Assembly: GCA_030950765.1 (NCBI GenBank)
Contig: JAUZQX010000156.1
Span: 1-11,750, forward strand
Origin: Ghiorsea sp.
GTDB lineage: Bacteria; Pseudomonadota; Zetaproteobacteria; Mariprofundales; Mariprofundaceae
Reading direction: 5' to 3'
DNA: 11,750 nt
Under the pieces are notes generated by a model, which did no database searches, was not told where the DNA came from, and saw only the letters and a list, made by a program, of their open reading frames with translations. Within the stretch, counting starts at the first letter, position 1; the number at the start of each line of letters is the position of its first letter. A program made the translations under genes and the position numbers. Below, piece by piece: positions 1 to 6,749 of this stretch.

Positions 1-387
1 TGGATGGCAGCGATTTCCCCACAAATTTGGGAAAATCACATGGATCATGTGTTTCTAGCAAGCAATACTTTTATCAAACAACACCCACAACAACTTCAAG
101 AGCTGATGAATAGCTTAAAACACGCTGGAAATTATATTGAAGCTCACCCCCATGAAGCAGCAGTCATGGGCGAAGATTATACAGGCGCAAGTGCTCAAGT
201 ATTTGAACAAGTGCTCACCACACCCGCCAACTGGATTGATTATTCAGACATGATCCCCAGTGATGCACACATACAAGCCATGGCAAAAGAGATGGTGGCG
301 ATGGGTTTATGGAAAAACATCCCTGATAATTTAAGCGATTATACCGATACCAGCTTTATTCAGAAAGCAACAACACTTCACCCATAA
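1..387 (+). CDS. ABC-type substrate-binding protein, NMT1/NrtA/SsuA-like, C-terminal part (5' end outside window)
   Basis: The reading frame is open from the left edge and ends at TAA 385-387, so this is the last ~128 codons of a longer gene. The translated part has the C-terminal lobe pattern of periplasmic binding proteins of the nitrate/sulfonate/thiamine-precursor (NMT1/SsuA/NrtA) type: a 'VFLASNTFIKQHPQQLQEL' segment, a helix with 'IEAHPHEAAVMG', then a helical tail ending in 'MGLWKNIPDN'. In that family this lobe closes over a small solute in the periplasm. The ligand cannot be told from this fragment, and neither signal peptide nor permease/ATPase genes are visible. The stop codon overlaps the ATG of the downstream sensor kinase by one base (TAATG), so the two are probably translationally coupled. 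The protein may present its ligand to the kinase rather than, or as well as, feed a transporter; that is inference. Confidence 0.75.
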   Translation, partial: WMAAISPQIWENHMDHVFLASNTFIKQHPQQLQELMNSLKHAGNYIEAHPHEAAVMGEDYTGASAQVFEQVLTTPANWIDYSDMIPSDAHIQAMAKEMVAMGLWKNIPDNLSDYTDTSFIQKATTLHP

Positions 388-3002
388 TGCCCACTTTACC
401 CCTTTCTATTTCTTTAAATAAAGCTTGGTATGCGCTCATATTTGTCGCATCGCTGCTACCAGCCTTTATTATTGCACCATGGTTAACCCATCAAGCCCAT
501 GAAATACTACTTGAACGCGCCTTGCTTCAAGAAGAGGTATACCATAAACAAATCGAAGCTTATTTTTCTTTGGAAACCGAGCGTTTCATATCTATTTTGG
601 TCAACAAGGCAGACCCCATTGCCTTGGATATTGACCCCCAGCAAATGTTCACATTAACGAACAACAATATCACCACCAGCCTGTTACAGCGTTTAATGGC
701 ACGAGAACCTGTGTTTAACACCATCTCTTTATACGATAATCATGCCAATATCATCACCCGTGTTACGCGCGGTGAACATACGGCAGCCGAGATTACCGCT
801 CAATCACCTGCCTTTGTCATTAGCCAACATAACCGTACTTTTATAGGCTCACCCAGTCATCTAGCAGATAAACATTTTGAATTCCTCATTGCTGTCCCTC
901 TTGTTGCCCACAAAGAAGTCATTGGCAGCATTGTCACCACCATTAACACCCTAGATTTTTGGCGATATATTCAGCAAAAAGTCACCGCACCAGAAGGCAA
1001 TATGCTCTATTTGATTGATGGACGAGGAGTTCTGTTAGCACACGGCCAAGGCTCACACCTGCATCAAGGCGATTTATTAACGGATAAAACCATTGTCCGC
1101 TCTTTACTTGCCTATAAAGATTGGAACAGCACCCAAGCTTATCAAGGGCTTGAACAATATGATGTATTTGGTATTGGCTCACATATTAACAATTTAAGTT
1201 GGTCCATTATTTCTGAAGTACCCACATCTCGCATCATGCAACCCATTGAAAAGGCATTGGGTTATTTGGTATTTATTGTGTTTTTGGTGCATATTGTATT
1301 TGGTGTTTTTGGTATACTGATGGTGAGAAGGATGCTTAAGCCCATTCATAGCTTAAGCCAAGCCATGCAGCGCGCTGAAGATGGTCAGTATCAAGTGAAT
1401 CTACCACGCTCCGCCTATACTGAAGTCCAAAACCTTATCCAGCACTTTAAAAGTATGACTATCGAGATTGAAAAGCGCGAAAGTGAACTCACACAGTTTT
1501 TACGCGCTATGGAATACCTTGGTGAATCCATCCTGATTATCGATAAGCACGGTGTTGTGACCTATATCAACCCTGCCTTCAAAAAAGATATGGGGTATAA
1601 CAATAGTATTCTTGGGGTGCCTGTACACAACATCAAGAAAAGTTCCGAAGATAACACCGTTTACCATCGCATTACACAATGCATGCAAAGCGGTGATGGC
1701 TGGGTAGGCAGGGCAACAGCTTTCAAAAGTCATGGTGATAGTTTCCCTGCTCGCATCCATATTTCACCCGTTTTTGCAGACAACAAAATCACCCATTTTG
1801 TAATCATTTTACAAAATATGACTGAACATGATTTGCTTGAAGCACAACTTCTACAAGCGCAAAAAACAGAAAGTATTGGTACACTTGTCGGTGGCATTGC
1901 CCATGACTTCAACAACAATCTTGCTGCCATTATGGGCAACACTTATTTAGCCAAAGCTTCTATCAAAGCAGGAAGAACCCACGATACCACACAAAAAATA
2001 GAGAAGATTGAATCCCTAAGCAAACATGCTGCCACAGTGGTTGCCCAACTCATGGCATACGCTAGGCAAGATATTATACAAAAAGACAATATTAATCTCA
2101 GCTCTACCATTGAAAAAAGCATTGGTTTATCTCATGTTGCCATACCTGAAAATATCCAATTTGGAGTCAACATCACCCCTAGTGATGATGTTATCTTCGC
2201 TGACCCATCGCAAATACAACAAATGGTGATGAACCTACTGAATAATGCACAAGATGCTGTGGCTAAGGTTGAGCAGCCGTGTATTACGTTGCATGTAACA
2301 CCTGTTTTGGCTGATGCTAATTTCCACACACGTAACCCTGATATCCCTACATTACACTTTATGCGTCTGAGCATTCAAGATAATGGTCATGGGATTGCAG
2401 AAGCAGACTTACCTTATATATTTGATCCTTTTTTCACCACCAAAGAAGTAGGACAGGGTACGGGCCTTGGTTTATCCATGATTCTTGGCATGGTTCAAAG
2501 TCATCAAGGTGTGATTGAAGTCGAAAGTAGCCAAGGCAAAGGCACAACTTTTCATGTTTATTTGCCTATTGTGGAAAGTAAACCAAACAAAATACACAAT
2601 ACCAACAAGCCGCAGCATGAACATGCCCAAGGCGAAAGTATTTTATTGATAGATGATGAGAAGGATGTGCGCGAAACCACAGCGGAAGTCTTAGAGTCAT
2701 TGGGTTACCAAGTCATTCAAGCCAGCGATGGGTTGCAAGGTCTACAATGTTTCGAACAAGATATACATATTTCAGCGATTATTGTGGACTTAATCATGCC
2801 CAATATGGGTGGTATAGCATTTGCCGAAAAAATTCGTCAAAACCATGCTGACATTGGTATCATTTTTCTCACAGGTTATGAAAACCCAGCAGAATTCAAT
2901 GAACATATACTTCAACATACCTTATTGTTAAACAAACCCATTGATTTTAATCAACTACACCATGCTATACAACAGATGTTAAACCTCAGAGCAGAAACTT
3001 AA
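387..3002 (+). CDS. Membrane-bound hybrid sensor histidine kinase (Cache-like sensor, HAMP, PAS, HisKA, HATPase, receiver)
   Basis: An 871-aa protein. Order of parts: N-terminal transmembrane helix (about residues 12-32); a ~255-residue extracytoplasmic region, probably double-Cache; second transmembrane helix (about 290-313); HAMP linker (to about 365); PAS domain (about 372-487); phosphoacceptor domain with 'GGIAHDFNNNLAA' in which His506 is the expected autophosphorylation site; ATPase domain with N box 'NLLNNAQDAV', G1 'DNGHGIAEADLPYIFDPFF' and G2 'GQGTGLGLS'; C-terminal receiver with acidic pair D756-D757, phosphoacceptor D801, T829 and K850. All catalytic residues are present. The HDFNN phosphoacceptor box resembles the NtrB/HPK4-like kinases. 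The receiver is the last domain and there is no HPt or output domain, so a phosphotransfer partner must be encoded elsewhere. The start ATG overlaps the stop of the binding-protein gene, which suggests a sensor/binding-protein pair. Confidence 0.95.
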   Translation: MPTLPLSISLNKAWYALIFVASLLPAFIIAPWLTHQAHEILLERALLQEEVYHKQIEAYFSLETERFISILVNKADPIALDIDPQQMFTLTNNNITTSLLQRLMAREPVFNTISLYDNHANIITRVTRGEHTAAEITAQSPAFVISQHNRTFIGSPSHLADKHFEFLIAVPLVAHKEVIGSIVTTINTLDFWRYIQQKVTAPEGNMLYLIDGRGVLLAHGQGSHLHQGDLLTDKTIVRSLLAYKDWNSTQAYQGLEQYDVFGIGSHINNLSWSIISEVPTSRIMQPIEKALGYLVFIVFLVHIVFGVFGILMVRRMLKPIHSLSQAMQRAEDGQYQVNLPRSAYTEVQNLIQHFKSMTIEIEKRESELTQFLRAMEYLGESILIIDKHGVVTYINPAFKKDMGYNNSILGVPVHNIKKSSEDNTVYHRITQCMQSGDGWVGRATAFKSHGDSFPARIHISPVFADNKITHFVIILQNMTEHDLLEAQLLQAQKTESIGTLVGGIAHDFNNNLAAIMGNTYLAKASIKAGRTHDTTQKIEKIESLSKHAATVVAQLMAYARQDIIQKDNINLSSTIEKSIGLSHVAIPENIQFGVNITPSDDVIFADPSQIQQMVMNLLNNAQDAVAKVEQPCITLHVTPVLADANFHTRNPDIPTLHFMRLSIQDNGHGIAEADLPYIFDPFFTTKEVGQGTGLGLSMILGMVQSHQGVIEVESSQGKGTTFHVYLPIVESKPNKIHNTNKPQHEHAQGESILLIDDEKDVRETTAEVLESLGYQVIQASDGLQGLQCFEQDIHISAIIVDLIMPNMGGIAFAEKIRQNHADIGIIFLTGYENPAEFNEHILQHTLLLNKPIDFNQLHHAIQQMLNLRAET

Positions 3003-3030
3003 ATAAATTTTATGATTTCCATCACATTCC

Positions 3031-3052
3031 TATAATAAAACTTATGTATAAT
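3031..3052 (+). promoter_or_regulatory. Candidate promoter region of the 38-aa membrane peptide gene (two TATAAT boxes)
   Basis: Two exact TATAAT hexamers lie in the AT-rich gap after the kinase gene, at 3031-3036 and 3047-3052. The second is directly preceded by TG. A recognisable -35 box is weak for both (the best for the first is TTTTAT at 3008-3013 with a 17-bp spacer). Either would start a short leader for the ORF at 3087. This is sequence resemblance only. Confidence 0.45.
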
Positions 3053-3086
3053 AGGCTACATCCTAAGTAAGAAAGGAGATTGTATT

Positions 3087-3203
3087 ATGAAGAATATGAC
3101 AAAAAAGATTGGTAAGTTTTTATATCGTGATGGACCAGCAGTGATTGTAACGATTTTGTTTGCTGGCATCTTTGTGCAAAATTATACACATATGACAAGC
3201 TGA
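3087..3203 (+). CDS. Small single-span membrane peptide, 38 aa, unrecognised
   Basis: ATG 3087-3089 to TGA 3201-3203. It is preceded by a near-perfect Shine-Dalgarno (GAAAGGAG, 3071-3078) at good spacing, by TATAAT boxes upstream, and is closed 19 bases later by a strong intrinsic terminator, so it looks like a complete one-gene transcription unit. The peptide begins MKNMTKKIGKFLYRDG (basic, five Lys and one Arg) and continues with a hydrophobic stretch from about residue 17 to 31 (PAVIVTILFAGIFVQ), ending NYTHMTS. This is the pattern of a small inner-membrane protein with a cytoplasmic basic N-terminus. I do not recognise a family. It could be a regulator of a membrane complex, a type I toxin-like peptide, or a conserved respiratory-type small subunit; nothing in the sequence decides. 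No antisense antitoxin RNA is evident. Confidence 0.65.
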   Translation: MKNMTKKIGKFLYRDGPAVIVTILFAGIFVQNYTHMTS

Positions 3204-3222
3204 TAAAACGCTTGTAAACAGT

Positions 3223-3257
3223 AAAGGCTACAAGGCAATGTCTTGTAGCCTTTTTTT
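3223..3257 (+). terminator. Intrinsic terminator after the 38-aa peptide gene
   Basis: Perfect inverted repeat: GGCTACAAG (3226-3234) with CTTGTAGCC (3242-3250), loop GCAATGT, followed by seven T at 3251-3257. The A run before the stem extends the pairing into the T tract. This is a textbook Rho-independent terminator for the plus strand. Confidence 0.9.
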
Positions 3258-3265
3258 GTGATACA

Positions 3266-3293
3266 TTGACAATATAGACATCGCTCCTAACCT
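3266..3293 (+). promoter_or_regulatory. Candidate promoter of the actin-like ATPase gene
   Basis: A consensus -35 TTGACA (3266-3271) is followed after 16 bp by TAACCT (3288-3293), a weak -10 that keeps the key first, second and last bases. It lies between the terminator ending at 3257 and the start codon at 3339, where a promoter is needed. The remaining leader shows no operator-like repeat beyond two CATCGCT heptamers (3279 and 3315 area). Confidence 0.4.
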
Positions 3294-3338
3294 CTGCTTA
3301 ACTAAAAGGTATCTCATCGCTTAAACATTGGAGCATCT

Positions 3339-4373
3339 ATGACTGAACACATTATTGGTATTGATATTGGTTTTGGTTTTACAAAAGCTACCAACGGGCA
3401 TGACTTTCTCATCTTCAAGTCTATTTTCGGTGAAGCAGTTGAATTTCAAATCAAAGAAAACTTATTACACTCCAATACTGATAGCGACCACTTACAAATT
3501 GAAATTGATGAAACTTCCTATTTTATAGGCGAACTTGCCGAGCGACAAAGCTCCGAGCGCACCTTCACTCTAGACCAAACACAATTTGTATCATCATCCA
3601 GTAAAATACTTGCCTTGGCAACATTGAGTAAGTTGGTTCAAGACACCTCCCAACCCATCAAACTTGTGGTGGGTTTACCCATTGGTCACTACCGTGAATA
3701 TAAAGGTGAGCTGGCAAGGATGTTACAAACCACACATACGTTTTATGTGGTTAATGCTGATGGAGAACGCACTAAAGTCAGCATTGAAATCTCTGATGTA
3801 CGTGTTTTACCCCAGCCTATTGGCACAGTCATGGATAGTTTATTGAGTACCACGGGCATTGCACAACACAAACGTTTTGCCACCGATAAGATTGGTATTA
3901 TTGATGTTGGTTTTCGCACCACTGATTACACCATTTCTGATAAAGGGCGCTATTCTGAGCGTGGTAGTTTAACCACCCAAAATGGTATTTCTCGTGCTTT
4001 CGCACAAATTGGCAGCAAACTCAAAGATGCTTGTGGCATTGATATTGAAATCTACCGTTTATACGATGCTGTGGACAAAGGCACCATTAAAGTACGTGGT
4101 AAATCGTACGATTTGAAAAAAATTACAGAACATGCATTTAAACAATTGGCATCACAAGTGGCAGCCGATGCCAACCAAGTTTGGACAGATGATTGGGATA
4201 TTGATGCAATTATGATTACTGGTGGTGGTGGTGCTGTATTACTCCCCTATATGGAAGCAGAAATCGAAGGTGCTATTATCCCCATCAAACAAGACTTGGA
4301 TTATCGTTTACATAATGTGCGTGGTTATTACAAATTTGGTTTATACACTTGGGCAAACCCTAAGAAAAACTAA
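3339..4373 (+). CDS. Actin-like ATPase of the ParM/Alp group, stand-alone
   Basis: A 344-aa protein with the three nucleotide-binding motifs of the actin/Hsp70 fold: phosphate 1 'IGIDIGFGFTKA' (residues 6-17), phosphate 2 'IGIIDVGFRTTDYTI' (185-199) and adenosine motif 'ITGGGGAVLLPY' (293-304). The segment 'VVGLPIGHYREYKGEL' (about 110-125) is also typical of the plasmid-segregation and archaeal-type actin-like proteins (ParM, Alp, Ta0583-like). Length fits the family. In such systems the ATPase polymerises into filaments that move DNA together with a ParR-type adaptor and a centromere. Here no small DNA-binding partner gene lies on either side: upstream is a terminated peptide gene, downstream a mobile element and convergent apaG. 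The start has GGAG at 3330-3333, five bases before ATG. Its role here (DNA segregation, cytoskeleton or other) is open. Confidence 0.85.
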   Translation: MTEHIIGIDIGFGFTKATNGHDFLIFKSIFGEAVEFQIKENLLHSNTDSDHLQIEIDETSYFIGELAERQSSERTFTLDQTQFVSSSSKILALATLSKLVQDTSQPIKLVVGLPIGHYREYKGELARMLQTTHTFYVVNADGERTKVSIEISDVRVLPQPIGTVMDSLLSTTGIAQHKRFATDKIGIIDVGFRTTDYTISDKGRYSERGSLTTQNGISRAFAQIGSKLKDACGIDIEIYRLYDAVDKGTIKVRGKSYDLKKITEHAFKQLASQVAADANQVWTDDWDIDAIMITGGGGAVLLPYMEAEIEGAIIPIKQDLDYRLHNVRGYYKFGLYTWANPKKN

Positions 4374-4391
4374 GACGTGGCTTTCTTAGGG
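4358..4391. repeat. 10-bp perfect inverted repeat at the end of the actin-like gene, running into the MITE
   Basis: CCCTAAGAAA (4358-4367) and TTTCTTAGGG (4382-4391) are perfect complements around a 14-base loop that contains the TAA stop of the actin-like gene. No T tract follows on either strand, so it is not a standard terminator. The last two bases of the right arm belong to the mobile element, so the older palindrome would have been 8 bp. Confidence 0.6.
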
Positions 4392-4549
4392 AAGGTCTGA
4401 ATAAGTCTGGATGAAGCCGATTGTATTTTAGGGCATTCAAAATTCAGGAGTGTGTTGCATGCAATAGCAAGGCTATTGCTCAAACGCACAACGCAGAGTT
4501 TGGATGCACTGGGCACAATATATGCGTTCATGACTTGTTCAGAGCTTCC
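4390..4549. mobile_element. MITE copy 1, 160 bp, IS5-like ends
   Basis: A non-coding 160-bp unit that recurs at 10687-10846 in the same orientation with 7 substitutions and no gaps (about 96% identity). Its ends are inverted repeats: left GGAAGGTCTGAATAAGTC (4390-4407), right end reading inward GGAAGCTCTGAACAAGTC (2 mismatches in 18). The element is flanked by TTAG (4386-4389) and CTAG (4550-4553), an imperfect 4-bp duplication of YTAR form. GGAAGG...GAA.AAGT ends and YTAR targets are known for the IS5 subgroup of IS5-family elements, so this is probably a non-autonomous derivative mobilised in trans. Inside lie a TTGCATGCAA palindrome (4455-4464) and a hairpin GCAATAGC/GCTATTGC (4461-4479, loop AAG). 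The right flank forms the stop codon of apaG. Older than copy 2 by its more degraded ends and flank. Confidence 0.88.
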
Positions 4550-4915
4550 CTAGTTGAGAATACCTGATACGGCTAAGGTAAACATCGGTATATCAGCTTC
4601 AAATTGCACACCATCCTCGCTGCGCATTTGATATGAACCCTGCATGCATCCCACTTTGGTTTTAAGCACTGAATAACTACTGTATCTATGTTCCTGCTGG
4701 GGTGCAATCACAGGTTGCTGCCCAATCACACCATCACCCTGCACTTCAGTGATATTACCATCGGCATCAGTAATCAACCACTTGCGTGACAAGAGTTGTG
4801 CCGCCTGCTCTCCATTGTTTCGAATACAGATATGATAAACAAACACGTGTTCACCATCACGTGATTGCTCTGCTTGGTATTCTGTTTCAACTGTGATTTC
4901 AATATCATTTTTCAT
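4550..4915 (-). CDS. apaG: ApaG family protein
   Basis: A 121-aa protein, close to the usual ~125 aa. It carries the ApaG signature 'GDGVIGQQPVIAPQQEHRYS' followed by 'YSVLKTKVGCMQGSYQM', within an all-beta Ig/FN3-like fold. ApaG proteins are small cytosolic proteins of uncertain mechanism, linked genetically to cobalt/magnesium tolerance (corD phenotype) and, in enterics, encoded beside apaH and ksgA. Neither of those genes is here. It is the last gene of a minus-strand run mscS - DUF6164-like - apaG, with a 33-bp gap from the gene before. The TAG stop (4552-4550) is made of bases of the CTAG that flanks MITE copy 1, so the insertion left the reading frame intact. The start has GGGG about 8 bases upstream; an ATG 13 bases further up is out of frame. 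Confidence 0.95.
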   Translation of the reverse strand: MKNDIEITVETEYQAEQSRDGEHVFVYHICIRNNGEQAAQLLSRKWLITDADGNITEVQGDGVIGQQPVIAPQQEHRYSSYSVLKTKVGCMQGSYQMRSEDGVQFEADIPMFTLAVSGILN

Positions 4916-4928
4916 GCTTTTGCCCCAT

Positions 4929-4953
4929 ACACCTTATAACAACACACCTTATA
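4929..4953 (-). repeat. Duplicated TATAAGGTGT upstream of apaG
   Basis: On the minus strand the decamer TATAAGGTGT occurs twice (4953-4944 and 4938-4929), 15 bases apart. The first copy includes the TAA stop of the DUF6164-like gene; both contain an AAGGTG core resembling a ribosome binding site. It may be a small tandem duplication in the leader between the two genes. Confidence 0.5.
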
Positions 4954-5308
4954 AAAACACAAAGGGTGACAAAACAAAGGTAGCGATAATCAACACAGCC
5001 AGCAACACCAAAAATATTTGTGCCGGGTTCTGCTTAATTTTTTTCCAAACTGTAGGCTGCTCACCTTGCGCACAAAGCTCTGCATATGCTGCTTGTGCAT
5101 CCTTATACCGTTGCACTTGGTAGGTTTGAATTAAAGCTTTTCCTTGTTCAAGGTGTTCATCATCATGCAACCAAATAGCGGCAAAACCCAAACCCCAACG
5201 ACCATTACTGGTTTCATAAAAATCAATATGATTCGCTTCCAATACAGCACGAATGTCATCTGCTTCATCATCTTCCACACCGCGAAGTTTAAATAACATT
5301 ACAGACAT
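4949..5308 (-). CDS. Small membrane-anchored protein, DUF6164-like
   Basis: A 119-aa protein. The N-terminal part 'LFKLRGVEDDEADDIRAVL' then 'IDFYETSNGRWGLGFAAIWL' matches the pattern I associate with DUF6164 proteins: a small ferredoxin-like soluble domain that resembles the DUF2007 type, followed by an Asp/Glu-rich helix. Residues about 96-118 form one C-terminal transmembrane helix (AQIFLVLLAVLIIATFVLSP). Its start overlaps the end of the MscS-type channel gene by 10 bases, so the two are cotranscribed and probably translationally coupled. Function of the family is unknown. The neighbourhood suggests, without proof, an envelope-related role with the channel. The family name is from memory and the TM helix is seen directly. 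Confidence 0.85.
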   Translation of the reverse strand: MSVMLFKLRGVEDDEADDIRAVLEANHIDFYETSNGRWGLGFAAIWLHDDEHLEQGKALIQTYQVQRYKDAQAAYAELCAQGEQPTVWKKIKQNPAQIFLVLLAVLIIATFVLSPFVFL

Positions 5309-6387
5309 GGTTTACCCTGATGTTCAATATATAAAGTACGGCTTGGGAAAGCAAACTCCAACGCTAAAGATTCCAACAATTGCATGATTTGCATATTCAC
5401 CTCTTGCCGCACTTGTAAATACACTGCCCATTCTTTGCTCTTGCTGAAATAATAAAGGAAAATGGACAAGGATGAATCTTCAAAATTATCAAACTTGACC
5501 AATGAAAACTCTTGATCCACATCAGGGTGTTCTGCCAATATTTTCTCAATGCCTGCAATGGCTTGCTGCATTTTTGCTGTTGATGTGTTGTAGGTAATAC
5601 CAATACGCATTTTAATCCGTCGTTTGGAGCGCGCATCGATATTATCAATCACCATATTCGCCAACATAGAGTTGGGCACATTCACCAAAGTGCGGGCAAA
5701 GGTGCGAATGCGCGTGGAACGAAAACCTATTTCCTCAACCACGCCTTCAAATTCCGATGTTTTAATCCAGTCACCCACAGCAAAAGGCCTATCCACCAAC
5801 AACATCACCGAACCAAACAAGTTCGCAATGGTGTCTTTGGCTGCCATCGCCACCGCAATACCACCAATACCCAATGAAGCCACCAAACCTGAAATCGAAT
5901 AACCAAGGTTCTGCGCAATCACCAAAATACCTGTTACAACCAAGAAAAGTTTAAATGTTTTGGATATAAACGGCACAAGCTGGTCATCTAGTGTGGAGTC
6001 TGTCTTTTGTGCCCTAGCCATAGCATACACCGAAAAACCATCTATCAAACGCCACAAAAACCAGCCTACCAAGACAATACTTAACATGCGTCCCAAGCGT
6101 TCGGCAATCGCAACCAAAGGCAGAATATCTGATGGTGGGTTTAACACCATCACCGATGCCCAGATACCCAACAACAAAATCAACCAACTTAGTGGTTTCT
6201 CTGCAGCTTGAAGCAGCGTATCGTCTAATGTTGTTTTGGTTTTACCTGCCAAATGCTGTGTGACGCGCTGTAAACCACGAATCAAATAGCGATGAGCTAG
6301 GACTGTCACCATCAATAAGGTCGCAGCCACCGCCCAACGCACCCAAGTATAATCAGTCATCCATGTTGTAAACTGTGAAAAATCCAT
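5299..6387 (-). CDS. Mechanosensitive channel of the MscS family
   Basis: A 362-aa inner-membrane protein with about five hydrophobic helices (roughly residues 15-35, 64-83, 100-118, 143-160 and 165-188) and then the MscS beta domain. The pore-lining helix shows the family pattern of small residues 'GLVASLGIGGIAVAMAAKD', followed by 'TIANLFGSVMLLVDRPFAVGDWI' (here split only for reading) and 'VPNSMLANMVIDN'. MscS channels release solutes when membrane tension rises in osmotic downshock. At five predicted helices it is longer than E. coli MscS (three) and nearer to the YbdG/YnaI-like or medium-size members. First gene of the minus-strand run with the DUF6164-like gene and apaG. The start ATG is preceded by a modest GGGGTAAG element, and a promoter candidate lies at 6414-6441. 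Confidence 0.93.
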   Translation of the reverse strand: MDFSQFTTWMTDYTWVRWAVAATLLMVTVLAHRYLIRGLQRVTQHLAGKTKTTLDDTLLQAAEKPLSWLILLLGIWASVMVLNPPSDILPLVAIAERLGRMLSIVLVGWFLWRLIDGFSVYAMARAQKTDSTLDDQLVPFISKTFKLFLVVTGILVIAQNLGYSISGLVASLGIGGIAVAMAAKDTIANLFGSVMLLVDRPFAVGDWIKTSEFEGVVEEIGFRSTRIRTFARTLVNVPNSMLANMVIDNIDARSKRRIKMRIGITYNTSTAKMQQAIAGIEKILAEHPDVDQEFSLVKFDNFEDSSLSIFLYYFSKSKEWAVYLQVRQEVNMQIMQLLESLALEFAFPSRTLYIEHQGKPCL

Positions 6388-6406
6388 CGTGTCTTACCCC
6401 AATCAT

Positions 6407-6435
6407 TTGACGCTTTATACCATGCTTTCTACACT
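6407..6435 (+). promoter_or_regulatory. Candidate promoter of the Rieske/ThiE operon
   Basis: TTGACG (6407-6412), 17-bp spacer, TACACT (6430-6435). This is close to consensus in both boxes and lies 30 bp before the first start codon of the plus-strand operon. Confidence 0.55.
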
Positions 6436-6441
6436 AGCCAA
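6414..6441 (-). promoter_or_regulatory. Candidate promoter of the mscS run, overlapping the divergent one
   Basis: On the minus strand TTGGCT (6441-6436) is followed after 16 bp by TATAAA (6419-6414), 27 bp from the mscS start. It overlaps the opposite promoter candidate at 6407-6435, so the two units could compete for polymerase. Confidence 0.45.
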
Positions 6442-6464
6442 AGAAAGCCACAAGGAGAATACGT

Positions 6465-6749
6465 ATGAGTCATCAACAATTGCAAGAACTCTTTTCCAAT
6501 CTGGATGACTTACGCGCCTTGGTTGGGCGAAAAGTTCGTTATTTGGGTAAGGAGTATCGTATTTGCGACTTGCTCGTTGAGGAAGATATGCTTGTTTTAT
6601 CTTCTCGCTCTGATGATGCAGTACAAGACGACTGTTATGGCAGAGCCCATCGTATGGTTCCCAAACAACAACGCCTTCGCTTTCGTGACCCAGATGGTAA
6701 CCCCACTGCCATTTGGGATGAGATTGTTTTTTTAGATGGAGCTTTATAA
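6465..6749 (+). CDS. Conserved hypothetical protein, 94 aa
   Basis: A soluble 94-aa protein with no signal peptide or membrane helix. It looks like a small beta-rich domain: 'LVGRKVRYLGKEYRICDLLVEEDMLVL' followed by 'YGRAHRMVP' and an acidic C-terminus. The 'GRKVRYLGKEYRI.DLL' start recalls short uncharacterised proteobacterial proteins, but I cannot name a family. A strong Shine-Dalgarno (AAGGAG, 6452-6457 area) precedes the ATG. Its TAA is followed directly by the ATG of the Rieske gene (no gap), so it is the first gene of the six-gene operon. A role linked to the Rieske protein is possible from position only. Confidence 0.8.
   Translation: MSHQQLQELFSNLDDLRALVGRKVRYLGKEYRICDLLVEEDMLVLSSRSDDAVQDDCYGRAHRMVPKQQRLRFRDPDGNPTAIWDEIVFLDGAL

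Noticed and set aside
1500..2374. Several minus-strand open frames of 70-86 codons inside the sensor kinase gene
   Set aside because: The plus strand carries a continuous kinase with all motifs; the minus frames are rich in shadow composition and lack start sites.
3054..3250. GGCTACA in the leader (3054-3060) could pair with TGTAGCC in the terminator (3244-3250), suggesting an antiterminator switch
   Set aside because: The match is 7 bases, may lie upstream of the transcription start, and could be chance next to a far stronger 9-bp terminator stem.
3258..3338. A parC-like iteron centromere upstream of the actin-like gene
   Set aside because: Only two CATCGCT heptamers are present, with no regular array of direct repeats.
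4358..4391. The CCCTAAGAAA/TTTCTTAGGG palindrome as an intrinsic terminator
   Set aside because: No T tract follows on either strand, and part of the right arm comes from the inserted MITE.
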